From assembly GCA_904063045.1 (NCBI GenBank), contig CAJFCJ010000014.1, positions 806,001 to 870,000 of the forward strand: 64,000 nucleotides of DNA, given 5' to 3'. Made by a program: the position numbers and the translations under genes. The stretch comes from Dimorphilus gyrociliatus (taxonomy: Eukaryota > Annelida > Polychaeta > Dinophilidae). Positions within the stretch are counted from its first letter, which is position 1, and each line of letters begins with the position of its first letter. Of this stretch, positions 25,890 to 38,854 are shown piece after piece. The notes under the pieces were generated by a model, which worked only from the letters and a program-made list of their open reading frames with translations, made no database searches and was not told the origin of the DNA.

Positions 25890-27100
25890 TCAGAGGAGAA
25901 TACTACTCTTTGGCGCTTTAAGCGAAGTGGGTGTGTCGTTTAATTTACGCATTACGACCTAAGAACAAAAATGATTAAAAGATAAATTTTTAATTCTTAA
26001 ACGATTGATTACGCAATAATTCACTTTACTTACGTTACACATTTCTCTAACGAGCGCCTTCTCCTTTTCATCTAATTCGTCGTCGGATTGGTTAAATAAT
26101 GGAGTTGTAGACCTACTACTAGTTGTTTTTACGTTTGGTTTTGACATTTGCTGATGAAGTTCCATTACTTTAACAGCATTCGTTATCGCCTTGGGCTTTT
26201 CCGGGGGTTTAAGACAATCGTTTTCTTTCTAAAGAAATGTAATTAATCAATCAAATGTATTAAATTAATTAAACAGAACTGAATTATTTACCTCGTAATA
26301 TGAAGATGCCGGTGATAATTCGCTACGAATTGGTAATGGAAAATATCTTTTTGCTCTATCGGCGAAATCAGCATTATATTCTGGAGGTTTTTCTGGTCTT
26401 ATTGAACCACAATTGTTATGCTTTGAATTCTCTAATTTATCTATATATTCTTCTAATTGCTTTATATATTTAAATGCTTGCTCTAAAAATAAAAAAAGCC
26501 AATGAATAATAGTTGTCTTTTTGTCATAAATGATATCAAATGAATACCGTAAACTACGTTCATACTCGAACCGGATGTGTGGCTATCTTGTCCGTTTTCG
26601 TCCGTAGCTTTTTCTTCCTTTTCGGAATTACTACTTCCATCAGCCGAACCACGTTGATCTAATCTCTCTTGGTCTAAATAAACGCATAGCTCTTTCAAGT
26701 CAGTATTCTCTTTGGCCAAACTATTTTGTCGACCCTCTAATTCGCTTAATTTCTGCTGATAATTCAACATTTCACCCTTCATTTTGTCGGATGTAAATTT
26801 GAGCATTTGCCACTCTTTGACAAAGTTTTTCTCGTTCATTTGTTCTTCGTACAAGGAACAACAATCGTCTCTCAGTTCCTGGTTCTCTTTTTGTAATTGA
26901 AAATTCACCTCTTTTAAATGTCGAAGTTCTAAAAGGTTATGCTGAAGTTTACTGTTAAAGTCCTTCATCATTTCGTTACGGCGATTGAGTTCTGTCAATC
27001 TATCCTCTTCACAGTCTTTTAGCATACGAATTAACTTAGTTGGACCTAGACGAGTCAATTCTTCATCGCTAGCTCGAAGAATGTACGATGACGTTGACAT
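25890..27100 (-). CDS. CCDC85: CCDC85-family coiled-coil adaptor
   Basis: Exons 27100-26548, 26482-26292, 26228-26034 and 25958-25890 give 335 aa, phases consistent. The N-terminal half matches the CCDC85 domain: KLIRMLKDCEEDRLTELNRR, then LRHLKEVNFQLQKENQELRD, VKEWQMLKF and ENTDLKELCVYLDQER. Next comes EQAFKYIKQLEEYIDKLE. The C-terminus has the family's conserved EKEKALVREMCNVVMRKL. CCDC85 proteins (DIPA, and PICC-1 in C. elegans) act at adherens junctions with p120-catenin and Rho regulators, and in transcriptional repression. The start is the first in-frame ATG of the long exon; an upstream exon cannot be excluded because the frame is open further up to a possible acceptor. The A, B and C subtypes cannot be told apart. 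Confidence 0.87.
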
Positions 27101-27618
27101 CTCCTCATTTAGTGCCACAGGTGTTGTTTTCGATGAAAAGTCTGACTTTTTCTTAAAACTGGTTTTTAAGAATTCGGAATGAAAAAAATACGCACTCAAA
27201 TTACTTTAAGAGTGAACCCGTACTCCATTCAATTTTGAATAATTATCGAATAGGTCTAAAAAACCGCTTTTATTTGCAGATACTGTGCCTTTTCAAGTAG
27301 CGGAAGTAAACAACTTTCTTTCCTCAACAACTGAAAATCGTATATCGGTTTTTAAAAAAAACTGGGTGCAAAGGTCGATGAATATTTTACCTTTTCTCTC
27401 GTTTGTTAATATGTTCACGTAAGAGAAGATTACAAAGTAATCCCGACCAGATTTTAAGTAAACTGAGAGGTGAATGGTGGAACGCTTTCATAAATGCATG
27501 TACAGACCCGTATTTTTCGTATTTTTAGATATTTGACGTACTTTGGACTCTATTTATTCAAAGTGAAAACAACCAAAGTTATTATTTTAAGTATGTTTAC
27601 AGACTATTGAGCAAAAAG
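27101..27618. other. Intergenic spacer, CCDC85 to BHMT
   Basis: Contains the probable upstream region of CCDC85 and the 3' UTR of BHMT. No gene seen. Confidence 0.5.
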
Positions 27619-28797
27619 TCAATAATTCGGTTTATTATTAGTAAATAACGCCGGAGAATAGGGTCTTCCAGTTGCAGGAATAAGATTTTCCCAATATTCA
27701 CGTCCAGCTCTCTTTCTGACACAAGATAAAGTGCTTCCCCGAAGAGCTTCACCCCATGAACCATGCTTTTTGGAAGCATCGCATGCCTTACCTCTCTCCT
27801 TTTCTAATTCTTCTGAGATCGCCCTAGTGTGATAAGGTTCGAAACCACAGCATCCACCTATATACCTAACTCCTAATTCGTAAGCTCGTCTAGCATACTT
27901 TTGAATTTCCCATCTTGTACAAATTCTTGGCTCCATTGCAAATGGAAACTCCGGTAAATCTATGTAACCATTTGCAGTGCAATCTGGTGTCATAAAGCCT
28001 AACGGTTGAGCCATTAAATAAGGCTTTTGACCTGCTTCATCTAAAGCCTTTTTCATCTCTTCCATCGCCTCTAAGAGAAGAAAAGGATCAAATTTACAAT
28101 TAATTCCAACAACATCAGCTCCAGCTTTTGACATTCTAACGGCACATTCTCCTGGTAGAATACCACGTTGATCTCCTTTCGGTCCAATACACATAGTACT
28201 GGCTACCGGTTTATCCGATAATTTTTTGCAGCATTCAATCGCCCATTCCATTTCTTCTATATTTTCAAAATATTCGCATATTATGAAATCAATGTCATTA
28301 TTCTTGAAAATTTGCAATTGTTTTCGAAATTCTTCCTGAACTTCTTCCTTTTCTTTACCATTTTGATAGCCGGTTGTTTGGGATATACTTCCGGAAACCA
28401 ATGCACCACTTTCATCTGCTACCTCTCTAGCAATTTTACAAGCCGAACTATTAATACTGGCGCTTGAATGTTCAATTTCACCAGCACTTATTTTCCCTTC
28501 GTTTGCAAAGAAAGTAAAAGCTTGAACAACATCTGCTCCTGCTCTTAGAAATTCTTTATGCAATTGTTTAACCGCTTCCGGATGTTCAACAGCCGCTTCT
28601 GGTGTCCATGGACCAGCTTGTACGTATCCTCTTTTTTCAAGAGAAAACAGAAATCCTCCATCACCAACAACGATACCTTCGTTTAGTCTTTCTAAGAGAT
28701 TTTTCTTGCTCTGTTTAATTTTAAATTAATCAATCATTAATGAAATTCCGGAAGAAAAACGAGAAAAATCAAAACCAGCATCGTATACCATTTTCAT
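27619..28797 (-). CDS. BHMT: Betaine-homocysteine S-methyltransferase
   Basis: A 9-nt first exon (28797-28789, ATGAAAATG) and a long exon (28710-27619) give about 366 aa. It transfers a methyl group from betaine to homocysteine to form methionine in the cytosol, using zinc. The N-terminal [20 protein letters not shown] is the family signature. Zinc ligands are visible as GINCKF and [10 protein letters not shown] (the paired Cys). EYWENL and GRPYSPA near the end match BHMT. The protein stops soon after this, so it lacks the roughly 30-residue C-terminal tail of the vertebrate enzyme. The tiny first exon was chosen because the long frame has no upstream ATG before its acceptor; a start further upstream is possible. 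Confidence 0.92.
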
Positions 28798-29247
28798 TGG
28801 TGACTTGGCAGAGTTCTATTCAAATGTTACGTATAAATCGAGATACGTATTCAAAATAAGGCCTACTTATCTGTTATTGCCTATTGAATATAACTGAGGA
28901 GTTAGTCCTATAGAATCAAACATAGAATTTGAAATATATAAATAATATATTTAAAAGATAAACTATCTAAGAGGCAGGATAAGAAACAAAGAGCATAATA
29001 AATTAGGCTAAAAACTATTATAAAGTCATTATTGTTTAATATTATCTATTCAAGTATTTGCCATTTAATTCAATTCATGAAAGGAATTGGTAACAGGCAG
29101 AAGAGATAATATCTAGATCAAGAGCATCAGTTCTACTTTAAAAAATTCAATTAGATAAGAGAATTTGAAACAAACATTTAATTAAAGGGATATAGAGTTA
29201 GATAAGGCAGAAGGGGAAAGAAGGGAAGGAGAGATAGGGAGAGAAAA
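28798..29247. promoter_or_regulatory. Divergent spacer, BHMT and ODF3-like
   Basis: 450 bp between divergent start codons, AT-rich, with a purine-rich block (29209-29246) just before the ODF3-like ATG. No clear core promoter element. Confidence 0.35.
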
Positions 29248-30699
29248 ATGGATACTATATTTGAAAAGCAATCAACTGATAAGACGGGTAGAGGGGATAC
29301 GGATGATATTGACAGATCAACTGAAGTTGTGCGTCATGGAAAAACTTCAATAATAGACAAGGGTAGAACTGAGCCAAACTTAGCAAATAACATTGCTAAG
29401 GCTAAGGTATCTGTTCGACGTGATTTGTGTAGAAGAGATGCTATGGGTAGAAAGATCGATGAGCTAGAAAGACCTTTAACTAATCAAGCGAAAAGTACAC
29501 CAGGGCCAGCTAATTATATAGATAAGTACTCTGTCTTGTATCCTCACGTATCTACGCCCTCAATGATTGAACCTTTTAACCTCGGTAAGGAGTATGGGAA
29601 GAAGATGCACTTTCCCTTATATAACGTAAGAAAACAGATGTTATGGGTTAGCAAGAGGTTTACTCTTAAAGGAAGAGATTTTACTAAAGAAAATAAAACC
29701 TATCCTGTTGGTCCGGCCGATTACTTTGTAAAATATTATCCCAAGACGATTGGTCCCACTTTATCAGGCCGTTCCAAGTCGATTGCTACATTTAATATTT
29801 CCCCAGGACCTAAATATAATATTAGAAATAGTAAAGGAAACGGACCTTCATTTACGTTAACTGGAAAACAGAAATTTTCAGTAAATTGCCTTGATTATCC
29901 TTCTCCTGCTCATTATGAAATAAAAGAAAGCAAACGTATTAAGGGAGGCTTATTATCTCGGCGGCTCAACAATAAGATGTTAGGGGAAAATTGTTCGCCA
30001 GGTCCTATATATAAACCAAATGTTCCCACGCTTAAAAGAGTCCCCACAATCAAAGGAGGTTATAAATCTCCTTATACGCATTCATCTCGCTCTCCAGGTC
30101 CCCAAGCCTATTACGTAAGATATTATAAGGGCGAAAGAGCCGCTTCCTATAGCTTAACGCCTAAGCCATTCCCAGAAACATATAAAGATAAATTTCCTGG
30201 TCCAGCAAATTATGGTCAAAAGGAAGCTAAGAGAAAAAATCTTGGACCTACCTTAAAGGGAAAATTCAAAGAAATAAAGTCGACTATCTTAAAACCTGGT
30301 CCTGCAGATTACAATATTAATGAAAATTCGATCGGTCGTTCGGCTATAATAACTAATAGGCTTAAAGGAATAAATGAAATAAACTCGAATCCTTCGCCAA
30401 ACTTGTACGAAATCGATACAACATTAGGTAATGGACCAGCTTTTTCAATAGGTTCCAAACGGTCTTTGAACAGAGAAAAAGTAGATGGACCAGGACCAGC
30501 ATCCTACTATCCAAAACAAATAGGATCAATGAAAAAGATAACGTTAAAGAGCAGACAAACAAGTATTTTAAATATGTTAAACTGTTCCCCAGGGCCAATC
30601 TATTATCCAAAAGATATTGGTTATTCCAAAAACATTATTGGCGCTAGTCTAAGTAGTAGACATTCCCCTTGGGTTTATTCTCCCATAAAGCGATTTTAA
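29248..30699 (+). CDS. ODF3/CIMAP-like protein with PGP (SHIPPO) repeats
   Basis: Single-exon gene, 483 aa. It consists of about a dozen repeats built around PGP-x-x-Y motifs: STPGPANY, VGPADYF, SPGPKYN, SPGPIYK, SPGPQAYY, FPGPANY, KPGPADYN, DGPGPASYY and SPGPIYY, with degenerate copies between. The first about 85 residues are polar and non-repetitive. This is the SHIPPO/STPGR architecture of outer dense fibre protein 3 and the related ciliary microtubule-associated proteins, which bind axonemal microtubules. Human ODF3 is about 254 aa, so this is roughly double, nearer to the longer STPGR-domain proteins. It is intronless among multi-exon neighbours, so a retrocopy origin is possible. Confidence 0.83.
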   Translation: MDTIFEKQSTDKTGRGDTDDIDRSTEVVRHGKTSIIDKGRTEPNLANNIAKAKVSVRRDLCRRDAMGRKIDELERPLTNQAKSTPGPANYIDKYSVLYPHVSTPSMIEPFNLGKEYGKKMHFPLYNVRKQMLWVSKRFTLKGRDFTKENKTYPVGPADYFVKYYPKTIGPTLSGRSKSIATFNISPGPKYNIRNSKGNGPSFTLTGKQKFSVNCLDYPSPAHYEIKESKRIKGGLLSRRLNNKMLGENCSPGPIYKPNVPTLKRVPTIKGGYKSPYTHSSRSPGPQAYYVRYYKGERAASYSLTPKPFPETYKDKFPGPANYGQKEAKRKNLGPTLKGKFKEIKSTILKPGPADYNINENSIGRSAIITNRLKGINEINSNPSPNLYEIDTTLGNGPAFSIGSKRSLNREKVDGPGPASYYPKQIGSMKKITLKSRQTSILNMLNCSPGPIYYPKDIGYSKNIIGASLSSRHSPWVYSPIKRF

Positions 30700-30951
30700 T
30701 ATAAACAAAATGATAAAACAAAATTATGTCTACCGACGAAAGATTACAGGGTAGGAGGGGGTCTTTAGTATTAATAAATCTAACCCAATTCATTGTTAAT
30801 ACCTAATCCTTCTGATCAATTAATTTTCTAACGTTCGCTTATTTGAACAAGTAATGCTTCTCCTTCGGCTTTTTGTTTAAATATACATATATATATATAC
30901 ATATCTTTTACCAATACGTATACATCTATGTATATATAAGTTATATAAGCT

Positions 30952-33900
30952 ATGGAAGAAGACGTCTATGTTCAACAATTGCGGGAAGTATTCAATAGTT
31001 GCGATGAAAGACAAATAGGCTTTTTAGACGAACGTGGTGTTTCCGAGTTGTGCAATAAACTACAAATAGAACAATATTTGAATGAAATCCTTACTAATCT
31101 AGGTTAGTCTTGAATCTATTTATTCTTTAATATTCATATTTAACGTTCATAAACTAATTAATTAACTAACCAACTAGTAAGCATATACTGTAATACTGTA
31201 TAATATCTATTATATATAATATAATGTATGTATCTTTCTTATTCCTGAATAGCCGCCAAATGCAATGATCGAGAATTTGGCATACAGTTTCACCAATTTA
31301 AAGAAGCATTTGTTGAAGTTTTAGATGGAGTATATAATACATTAGAAGGAGAAGAGGAGGAACGAGAAGAGGAAGAACGAGAAGATAAGAAGGAGGAAGA
31401 ATGCGAAAAACAAGATCGAGAAGGGCAACAGCTATCGATAGAAGTTTACGAAGGTTGGTACGAATAAACACGAATTTTAAATATCGGGGGCTTGTTTATA
31501 TTCTGTACCACTTAAACTCAAGTTATTCTATCTATATTCGTCCTAGATAGTCTATTTAAGAAGCTTATAATCCGTTATCCTTTTATAATAGACAATCTTT
31601 GCCGATCATTTTATGGATATTGTACCATATTCTAAAAGCGTTTGCAATGTGACGCTCCTTATACCTATCGATATATCAACAGTTTACTTCTTTTTTGTGT
31701 TAGCCCTCGTCTACTTATTATCTCTGCTAGGTGAACGAAATACGAAGGAAAATAGGGCAAAGAAAAAAAGGCAATGTGGTAACTTTAAAGAGTGTGAAGA
31801 AGAAAGAGCAGGAGAAGGAGGAGGAGGAGGAGGAGGAAGAATTGATGATGCACAAGATTTATGTATATTAGAAGAAAGAATAAAGAGACAAGAGACGGAG
31901 GGGATTTGGTTTCTTCCAATAGGAATACTAGGTGATCGATATATGCTAAATTTTAAGCCAAAGCGCGAAACAGATGTAAAAATCGGGGAGCTTTTGAATC
32001 AATTAATACGCTTAGGTTTTGATAAAAAACAAAAATACATATACACTTGAACGTTCTATACACCTTTTGAACGTTTATGTGTAAACAATTATGTTGGACA
32101 GTAATAATTGGACACTTAAATCTACTTCCGATACAGATCAGGGAAACGTTTCATCGGAAGAGAGTGTTCATGAACAAGTAAGATTAATATGGGACGAGTT
32201 ACGAGTTGGTATAGACGGCTATTTAGATATGAAAGAATTAGGTGTCGTTTGTAATCATATTGGCATGGAAGAGATGGATGATTCGGATATAGACCGATTA
32301 TTTAATCGTTTGGATAAAGATAAGGATGGCCGAGTTAGCTTTTACGAATTTCTGCAGGGTATTTATAATAGGTCGAGAACAGAGAGTAAAATCGATTTGT
32401 TACCAAACGATAATGCATCTATATTTACCGAACTTGATAATAATAAATCTGGTTTTGCAAAATCATCAGAAGTAATAAAACATTGGAAAAATTTGGGAAT
32501 TGAAAATGGCGAAAAAATTCTTAATGTTTGTTTCTATTCTTCATTTTTTATTTGCTCTTTCTTTCTGTCTTATCTATTTACGACCCACTTTTTCGACAGA
32601 TTTTTGGAGTAACAACACCAACTGGGGACGTTAACTTAAAAGAATTATCAGAATGCTTAGAGCAAGAAATGTTGACAGTAGTCCTTAGTAGCGACGTCTA
32701 TTCTGCAGCCTTGGCGTCTTTTAAAAGAGAATTGCATCACTTAAGGTAAGATAAATATCATTATAGTTCTTTTGCTAAAAAATCAACTTCTTTTATTACT
32801 ATTCCCCCCAAAGAATACTTTTGGATGATAGAGAGAATGAAAAGAAGCATTTAGAAGAGAATCTTAAACTGACAAATGCAAGACTACGCCACTTTCTTGA
32901 GGAAAGCGACGAAAGACAATTTGATATGGATAATGCTAGAAAAGAACAATTAAAGTAAATATTTCCCTTTAATTAGGACTAAGATTAGGTTATAAGGAAT
33001 ATCTATAGTTTTGAATGTTAGACTACTATCTAAACTGCACTTTTAGTTAACGTTTCTATTGCACCAACTTTATTATAGATGTGTTCTGATGAGAATTAAA
33101 ACGGTATTTGAGTAAGTATTACGTAACAATTGAATCGGCTCTTTATACAATCTCCATCCAAAGCAAAAGAACAAAAGTAACAATTTTCTGGATGGACAAA
33201 CTTTATACAGTTTTCTCTTTTTCTTCTTCTTCCTCAACTATTTCTCATCCTTCATCATATTTCTCTTCTCTGCCTATATATTTCAAAAATAAATATTTAT
33301 ATATATATATATATATATATATACATACATATATACGATTAAATAGAATCAATAGAGTTATATAGAGTTTGTTTATTTAGGTTACTGGAGAATAAATACG
33401 AAGATCAAGTAAAATCTTTAAGAAATCAGATGAGGAGAGAAAAGAATGAAAAATTAGCATCAACATATCAACAATTGGCAGTTGCTGAGGATCAATTAAA
33501 AGATTGTAGAAAATCCGAAAAAGAACTCAAAAGTCAATTAAGCCTTTGTCAGAAGGTAAATACAATTGAAACAGATCTTTTTAGTTTTCTCTAACCTAAT
33601 TGATTTTCTTAATAATTATATAAATTAATTAATAAACTGTCCAATCGAAAAGCAAACAGGAACAATTGAAAGTATTAAGGAGAAAGCACTAACAGCCAAA
33701 TCGGCAAGATTTAAATTTTCTATTTATAGATCTACTTTTTTCTCAAAACTTTTAAGAGCTTTGTTTATTTTTAGCATGAATATGCTAATTAGTTTTTTTT
33801 GTCGTTGTTTTCTTTGTTAAAAAGTTGAAAGTAGATGGAGGAAGAGGGAGGAAATTGACTTCTTTATTATTAATATTAATCTCAGTTGATTTGACCCTGT

Positions 33901-36900
33901 TAAAAGATACAGTATATACTATATCTTTCTATTTATAGTATATTTATTTGTTAGTATTTTCCTTTCGGTGTCTTCTCACCTATATATACCACCCACGATT
34001 ACCACCCTCGCTCTCTCTCTCTCTTTCCTTCTCTTCCCTGTTTCTTTATTGTATGCTAATTGGAACAATTAATTTATATAAAGGAATTGAAAAAGGCCGA
34101 CAACGATTTAAAAGAAGTTATTGTCAAGTGTAATAACTTGAAGGAGGAGAATATTTGCCAAAAGGAAGAGATTGATCTCATGCTTAGGGCTGAACGGGAG
34201 GTTCATATAAAGTCTCTTTTCTCTTTTTATATTCTAATATGTATTGTATTCTATAATACGGTTAGTTAAGAGAAAGTGAACAAAGAAGGGAGAATAGTAG
34301 AGAAGAACAAATTCGGCTCAGTAAATACAAAATTAACGAATTACAAAAGGAAAAATTGGTAAGGTTCTTGACTATTTAACCCTTAAGAAGGGCATTATAA
34401 ACGCTAGATGTCACTACCCTTCTTTAAGGCTCTCCAAGATAACATTGACGAGTTATCCATAGAATTAGCCGAATTAAAATCTCAAAAAAATGCTCAAAAA
34501 CAAGAAAAAATCTACGATTCTAAATTAGGAAATAATAGACGAACACCAACACCAATTAGCGGTAAAATTAACTATTTTACAAGTTATGAATATTCATAAT
34601 TATCTTCTTTAAACAAAATATCAGACACAGAATTTATAGATGACGATGTAAATGGAACAAAAAGAAGAAGAAAATTACCAGCTCGTCCATCAGGTTAAGC
34701 TTTATTTATATACGTAATAAAGATATATATATATAATATATATATTATATATATATATAGTATTTAATAGAGAAAATCAATAGAATTTAAAGTAACATCT
34801 GCTTGAAAATTGAATGAATTTGCTGGGTTATGAAAAAAAGTGTTACGACTATAGCAGATATATGGGATATATTAGTATATACATATATATATATATATAT
34901 ATAAATTATATATATATATATTTAACTAAATAATGATTTTTAACTATTTATAAACCTAAAATTTTGTATTCTCTCTCTTTTTTTTTTTTTAAAAAAAGTA
35001 TGAATAATATTTATTATTAAATGATGCGAAAATGATAACGTAGAAATTTTAACTCTTAGAAAGCGAAATGAAAGAAATCGATCAAGTCAAAGTTGAACTA
35101 CAAAAGGCAGTATCCGACAGGGATGAATTACAAGCTACTGTTGAAGAATTAGAAACGGAATTTGCCGAAACAATTGAAAAAAATCATAAATTACAAATTG
35201 AAGTTGCAGCCTTAAGACAGCAATTGGAAGATGGTGATATTGATCCGAAAATTGGTAAATTACAAGAATTAGCGATCGAACAGGAAAGAAAAGACTTGGA
35301 GCATTCGTATAAAATGGAAGTTGCCGAAATAGAGGAGCTCAGGGATAGAGAGAGAGAAGAGATGGAAGCGAAATTGGAGGAGGAACGGGTACGTTATGAA
35401 AAAAGTATAATATATAAAAAAAAAGATATTATTGATTTTATTAAATTAGATATAAAAACTAAAAATATAAAAACAATGACTGATTAATTTGTAATTAGAC
35501 TCGGTTTGAAGAATTATTAGAGAACAAATTGAAAGAGAAGGAGGAAGAACTGCAAAAAGTTTTTGCCAACGATCTTCAAGACGTTAGGATTAGGTGCGAA
35601 TCAGAAAAGAATCTATTCGTTCAAAAAATGAATGCGGAAAAGGAAGAGGAGTTGCAAAAACTTCGTGATGAAAATGAGAAACAAAAAGATAGCGATAACA
35701 ATCAGGATATTGTTGATCGTTTAAATAAGAAAATTGCCGAATTAGAAATTCAACTTAAATTACAAAGAGAAGAGTTAGAACTGGAATTTGAACAGAGAAA
35801 GAAGGCCATTATAGAAGAATTTGAGAGGGAGAAAAGTGATTTAGAAAAGGTTCATCGATCCAAGATATACGATTACGAACAAATGTTTGAACAGGTAGGC
35901 CAATTTCATCTTTTGAATATTCACCCTCTATATTTTCTCTTATATCATTCATATTTAACAGGGTCCGAGTGTTCTTAAAGGCAAACTAAAGAATGACTTT
36001 GAAAAGATGCTAAACGACTATAAAGAAGCTGAAAGAAATAAAATGAAAGAAGAATTTGATAACGAAACCATTGAACTAAGCAAAGAATTCGGTTATTATC
36101 ATGTATTGTACAGTATATATTGCTAAATATATTTATACAACAGATAGTAGTATTCAAATAGGGCAAACAAAAATACTTTGATATTTAATGGATTGTATGA
36201 CGTAATTGTTGTATCTTTTAAAGGTAAGAAGCTAGAAGATGAGCAAGTAAGGTTTACGGAGGAATTACAAGAAGAGAGGATAAAGCTACAAGAAAACTAT
36301 GATAAAGAAAATTCAGCTTTAAAAGCTCAACTTAATGAAGTAAAGGACTCTTTAGACAAAACCAAAGACTCTTCTACCTTAATCCAAAATTTACAAACTG
36401 AATTACAGGTATTATTTTGCAGTTGTTACAGATCACGTGATATAAAATGCATAGATATTTCCTTTCTATTATATACATTAAATATACATTAATATAATAT
36501 TAGTATAATACATTGATACATTAAATATGACCTGTTCAAATAGGAAAAGGATGATGAACTTTTGAAACTGCAACAACTTCAAACAAAGAGCCGAGAAAAA
36601 GAAATTGAGAATAATGAGAGATATTTCGATTTGGAAAGACAAAAGAACGATTTGGAGAAAAAGTATCAGGAGCTTATCGATGATTCAACAAGAGAAAAGA
36701 ATGACTTAAATGTGGAAATTAAGCGTTTAGAATGTGATATTGAAGATCTCAAAGATAAGATATCAAATGTTAATTGAAATAATCACCTATCATTTCCGTT
36801 GTAAATAGAAACTGTCACTTTTATAGGCTCAAAAAGAGATGAATAGGCAGGATGATTATGTTGATAACTTGAAAGAGTTTGAAAAGCAATTAGAAACCAG

Positions 36901-38559
36901 AAAGAAACATGAACAAGAGAATCTAAATGCCGCTATGAAGTACCGTAAAGAAGTCGATGACCTAGATTTTAAGTTGAAAGATGCTGAAATCTTACTGAAA
37001 CAGGAAAGGTCGAAAATTGAAGATTTAGAGATAGAACTCAGGGATAAGAATGAAATGGAAAGTTATTCTTTAACTTTAACTAAGATGAACAAAATTGTTA
37101 TTTTTTTTATAGGTGAATGACCATAAACGAAAAATCGACGATCTAGAAATACAATTGAAGATGAAAAATGAGGAGGAAAGTGAAAAGGAAAGATTAAATT
37201 CTTCTAAAAGATTTTACGCTATGGACGATACCGATAAGGTAAATGATTTATGAATTAAGGGATATTTTTTATTACATATATACATATATGTATACATCTA
37301 TTAGAATATTATTTTATTATGGTACTAAAACAAAACTATCTATATTATTCCTGAATAAAAAAGAAGAAGAACAGCGAACTTATGGATGAAAAGAACAACT
37401 TGGAACTATCCTACGTCCGATTACAAGAACGAATAGGCAATCTTTTAAATCAGAATCTTAGTAAAGAATTAACAAAGGTGTGACAAACAGAGATTTCAAC
37501 ATCACACAAAACATAATTAGTTTAATTAACTATAAACAATTTGACATCCTTACCTAACAACTATCTATGTTTATATATGTGTATATACAGTATATATACA
37601 ATTTATTTTTGTTTTCTGACCAAACATAGATTATATAGGACTAATTTTAGCAAATATCTCTCTCCTCTCTCTCTTTATTTTCTTCTTGTTCTCTCATTCG
37701 TCTTCTCTTTATTAAAGTTAATAATTTTTTATATAAATTAATACTGTTATGAATATTTAAATAGTATTTTTTTGCTTTTCTGTGAATATTTTAATAGGTT
37801 CAGAAGGAAAATTGGGAATTTGAAAGAGATAGAATGTCGGAGCAATTAAATAAAACCAATGAAGAAGTAAGTTTAATAAATAGATTAATTTTAAATCACT
37901 TAAAAGCTAATAAATATTAATTAGATGGCTGAGGTTCGGACCATAATGTCTCTTAGACAATCGCAAAATCAGAGAGAAATTCAAATATTAAAAGATAAAC
38001 TGGACAACTCGGTTGATACTCTTAAGTAAGAATTGAATAAGAAGAAAAGAACAAAAAGAAATATAGGCCTAATTATAAATATTTTAAATAGATATAGAAA
38101 CGCTTGTAATAAATTAACGGAAGCTGAATATAAAATTCGCCAATTGGAATCTAGATTAAACGAAAGATCGACACATATCAATAATATTATAACAGGCACT
38201 TTAAATGAACATAAAAAAGGTATATTAGACTTGGAAGATGAGAAAGAAAAGGTCAAGAGGCAATTGGACAATACTAAGGAAGTCTTAGACGATCACGTGA
38301 GAAAATTACAAAGACAAGTATATTGTTCTATGGTTAATTAAAAAGTTCGTGAATATTCATTATCTTTTTTTTTAAAAAGTACGATCAAGCAACAAAGAAC
38401 GAATCTTTAATTAGAAATCTTTATGTGGAAAATTCTAAGTTGATGCAAAATTTGAGTTTAAGTGAAAGAAAAGAGAGAGAAAGTAGGGCAAGATGCGTTA
38501 AATTTGAAGAAAAGTGCAGAACACTACAGAATATACTTTCTAAAACATCAAACATCTGA
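30952..38559 (+). CDS. NIN: Ninein-like centrosomal EF-hand/coiled-coil protein
   Basis: A long multi-exon gene. Clear exons are 30952-31102, 31253-31453, about 31731 onward (end unsure), 32102-32525, 32600-32745, 32814-32954, 33381-33555 and 34084 onward, then further coiled-coil exons to a stop at 38557-38559. The start (YVQQLREVFNSCDERQIGF) resembles the first ninein EF-hand region and FGIQFHQFKEAFVEVL its partner. A canonical EF-hand loop follows (DKDKDGRVSFYE), then a degenerate one (ELDNNKSGFAKS). The rest is almost uninterrupted coiled coil of more than 1000 residues. Ninein anchors microtubules at the subdistal appendages of the mother centriole. NIN and NINL cannot be separated. The third exon includes a Gly run and is the least certain part; some small exons are surely unlisted. 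Confidence 0.82.
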
Positions 38560-38819
38560 TAACTCAACGCATCTATATTATAAATGCGTATACAAGCAAT
38601 TATACATGTATACTTTTATTTGTTCTTATATTTTACATTTCTTCTCTCCCTGTTTTTATATATTCTGTCTTGTATTCATCTTTGTGAATCATTGATTAGA
38701 GGTGCTTAATTAGCTAACGTTACAACAACGAACTACACAGAATATCCAAACATGTATTGCCAAATGACGCATTCACAATTTGCATAAGTAGATATATGTA
38801 CAAGTATAAAGCATAAGCC

Positions 38820-38854
<35 letters not shown>

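Noticed and set aside
29248-30699. Pseudogene status of the intronless ODF3-like gene
   Set aside because: The frame is intact across 483 codons with all repeats in register, so it is called a gene.
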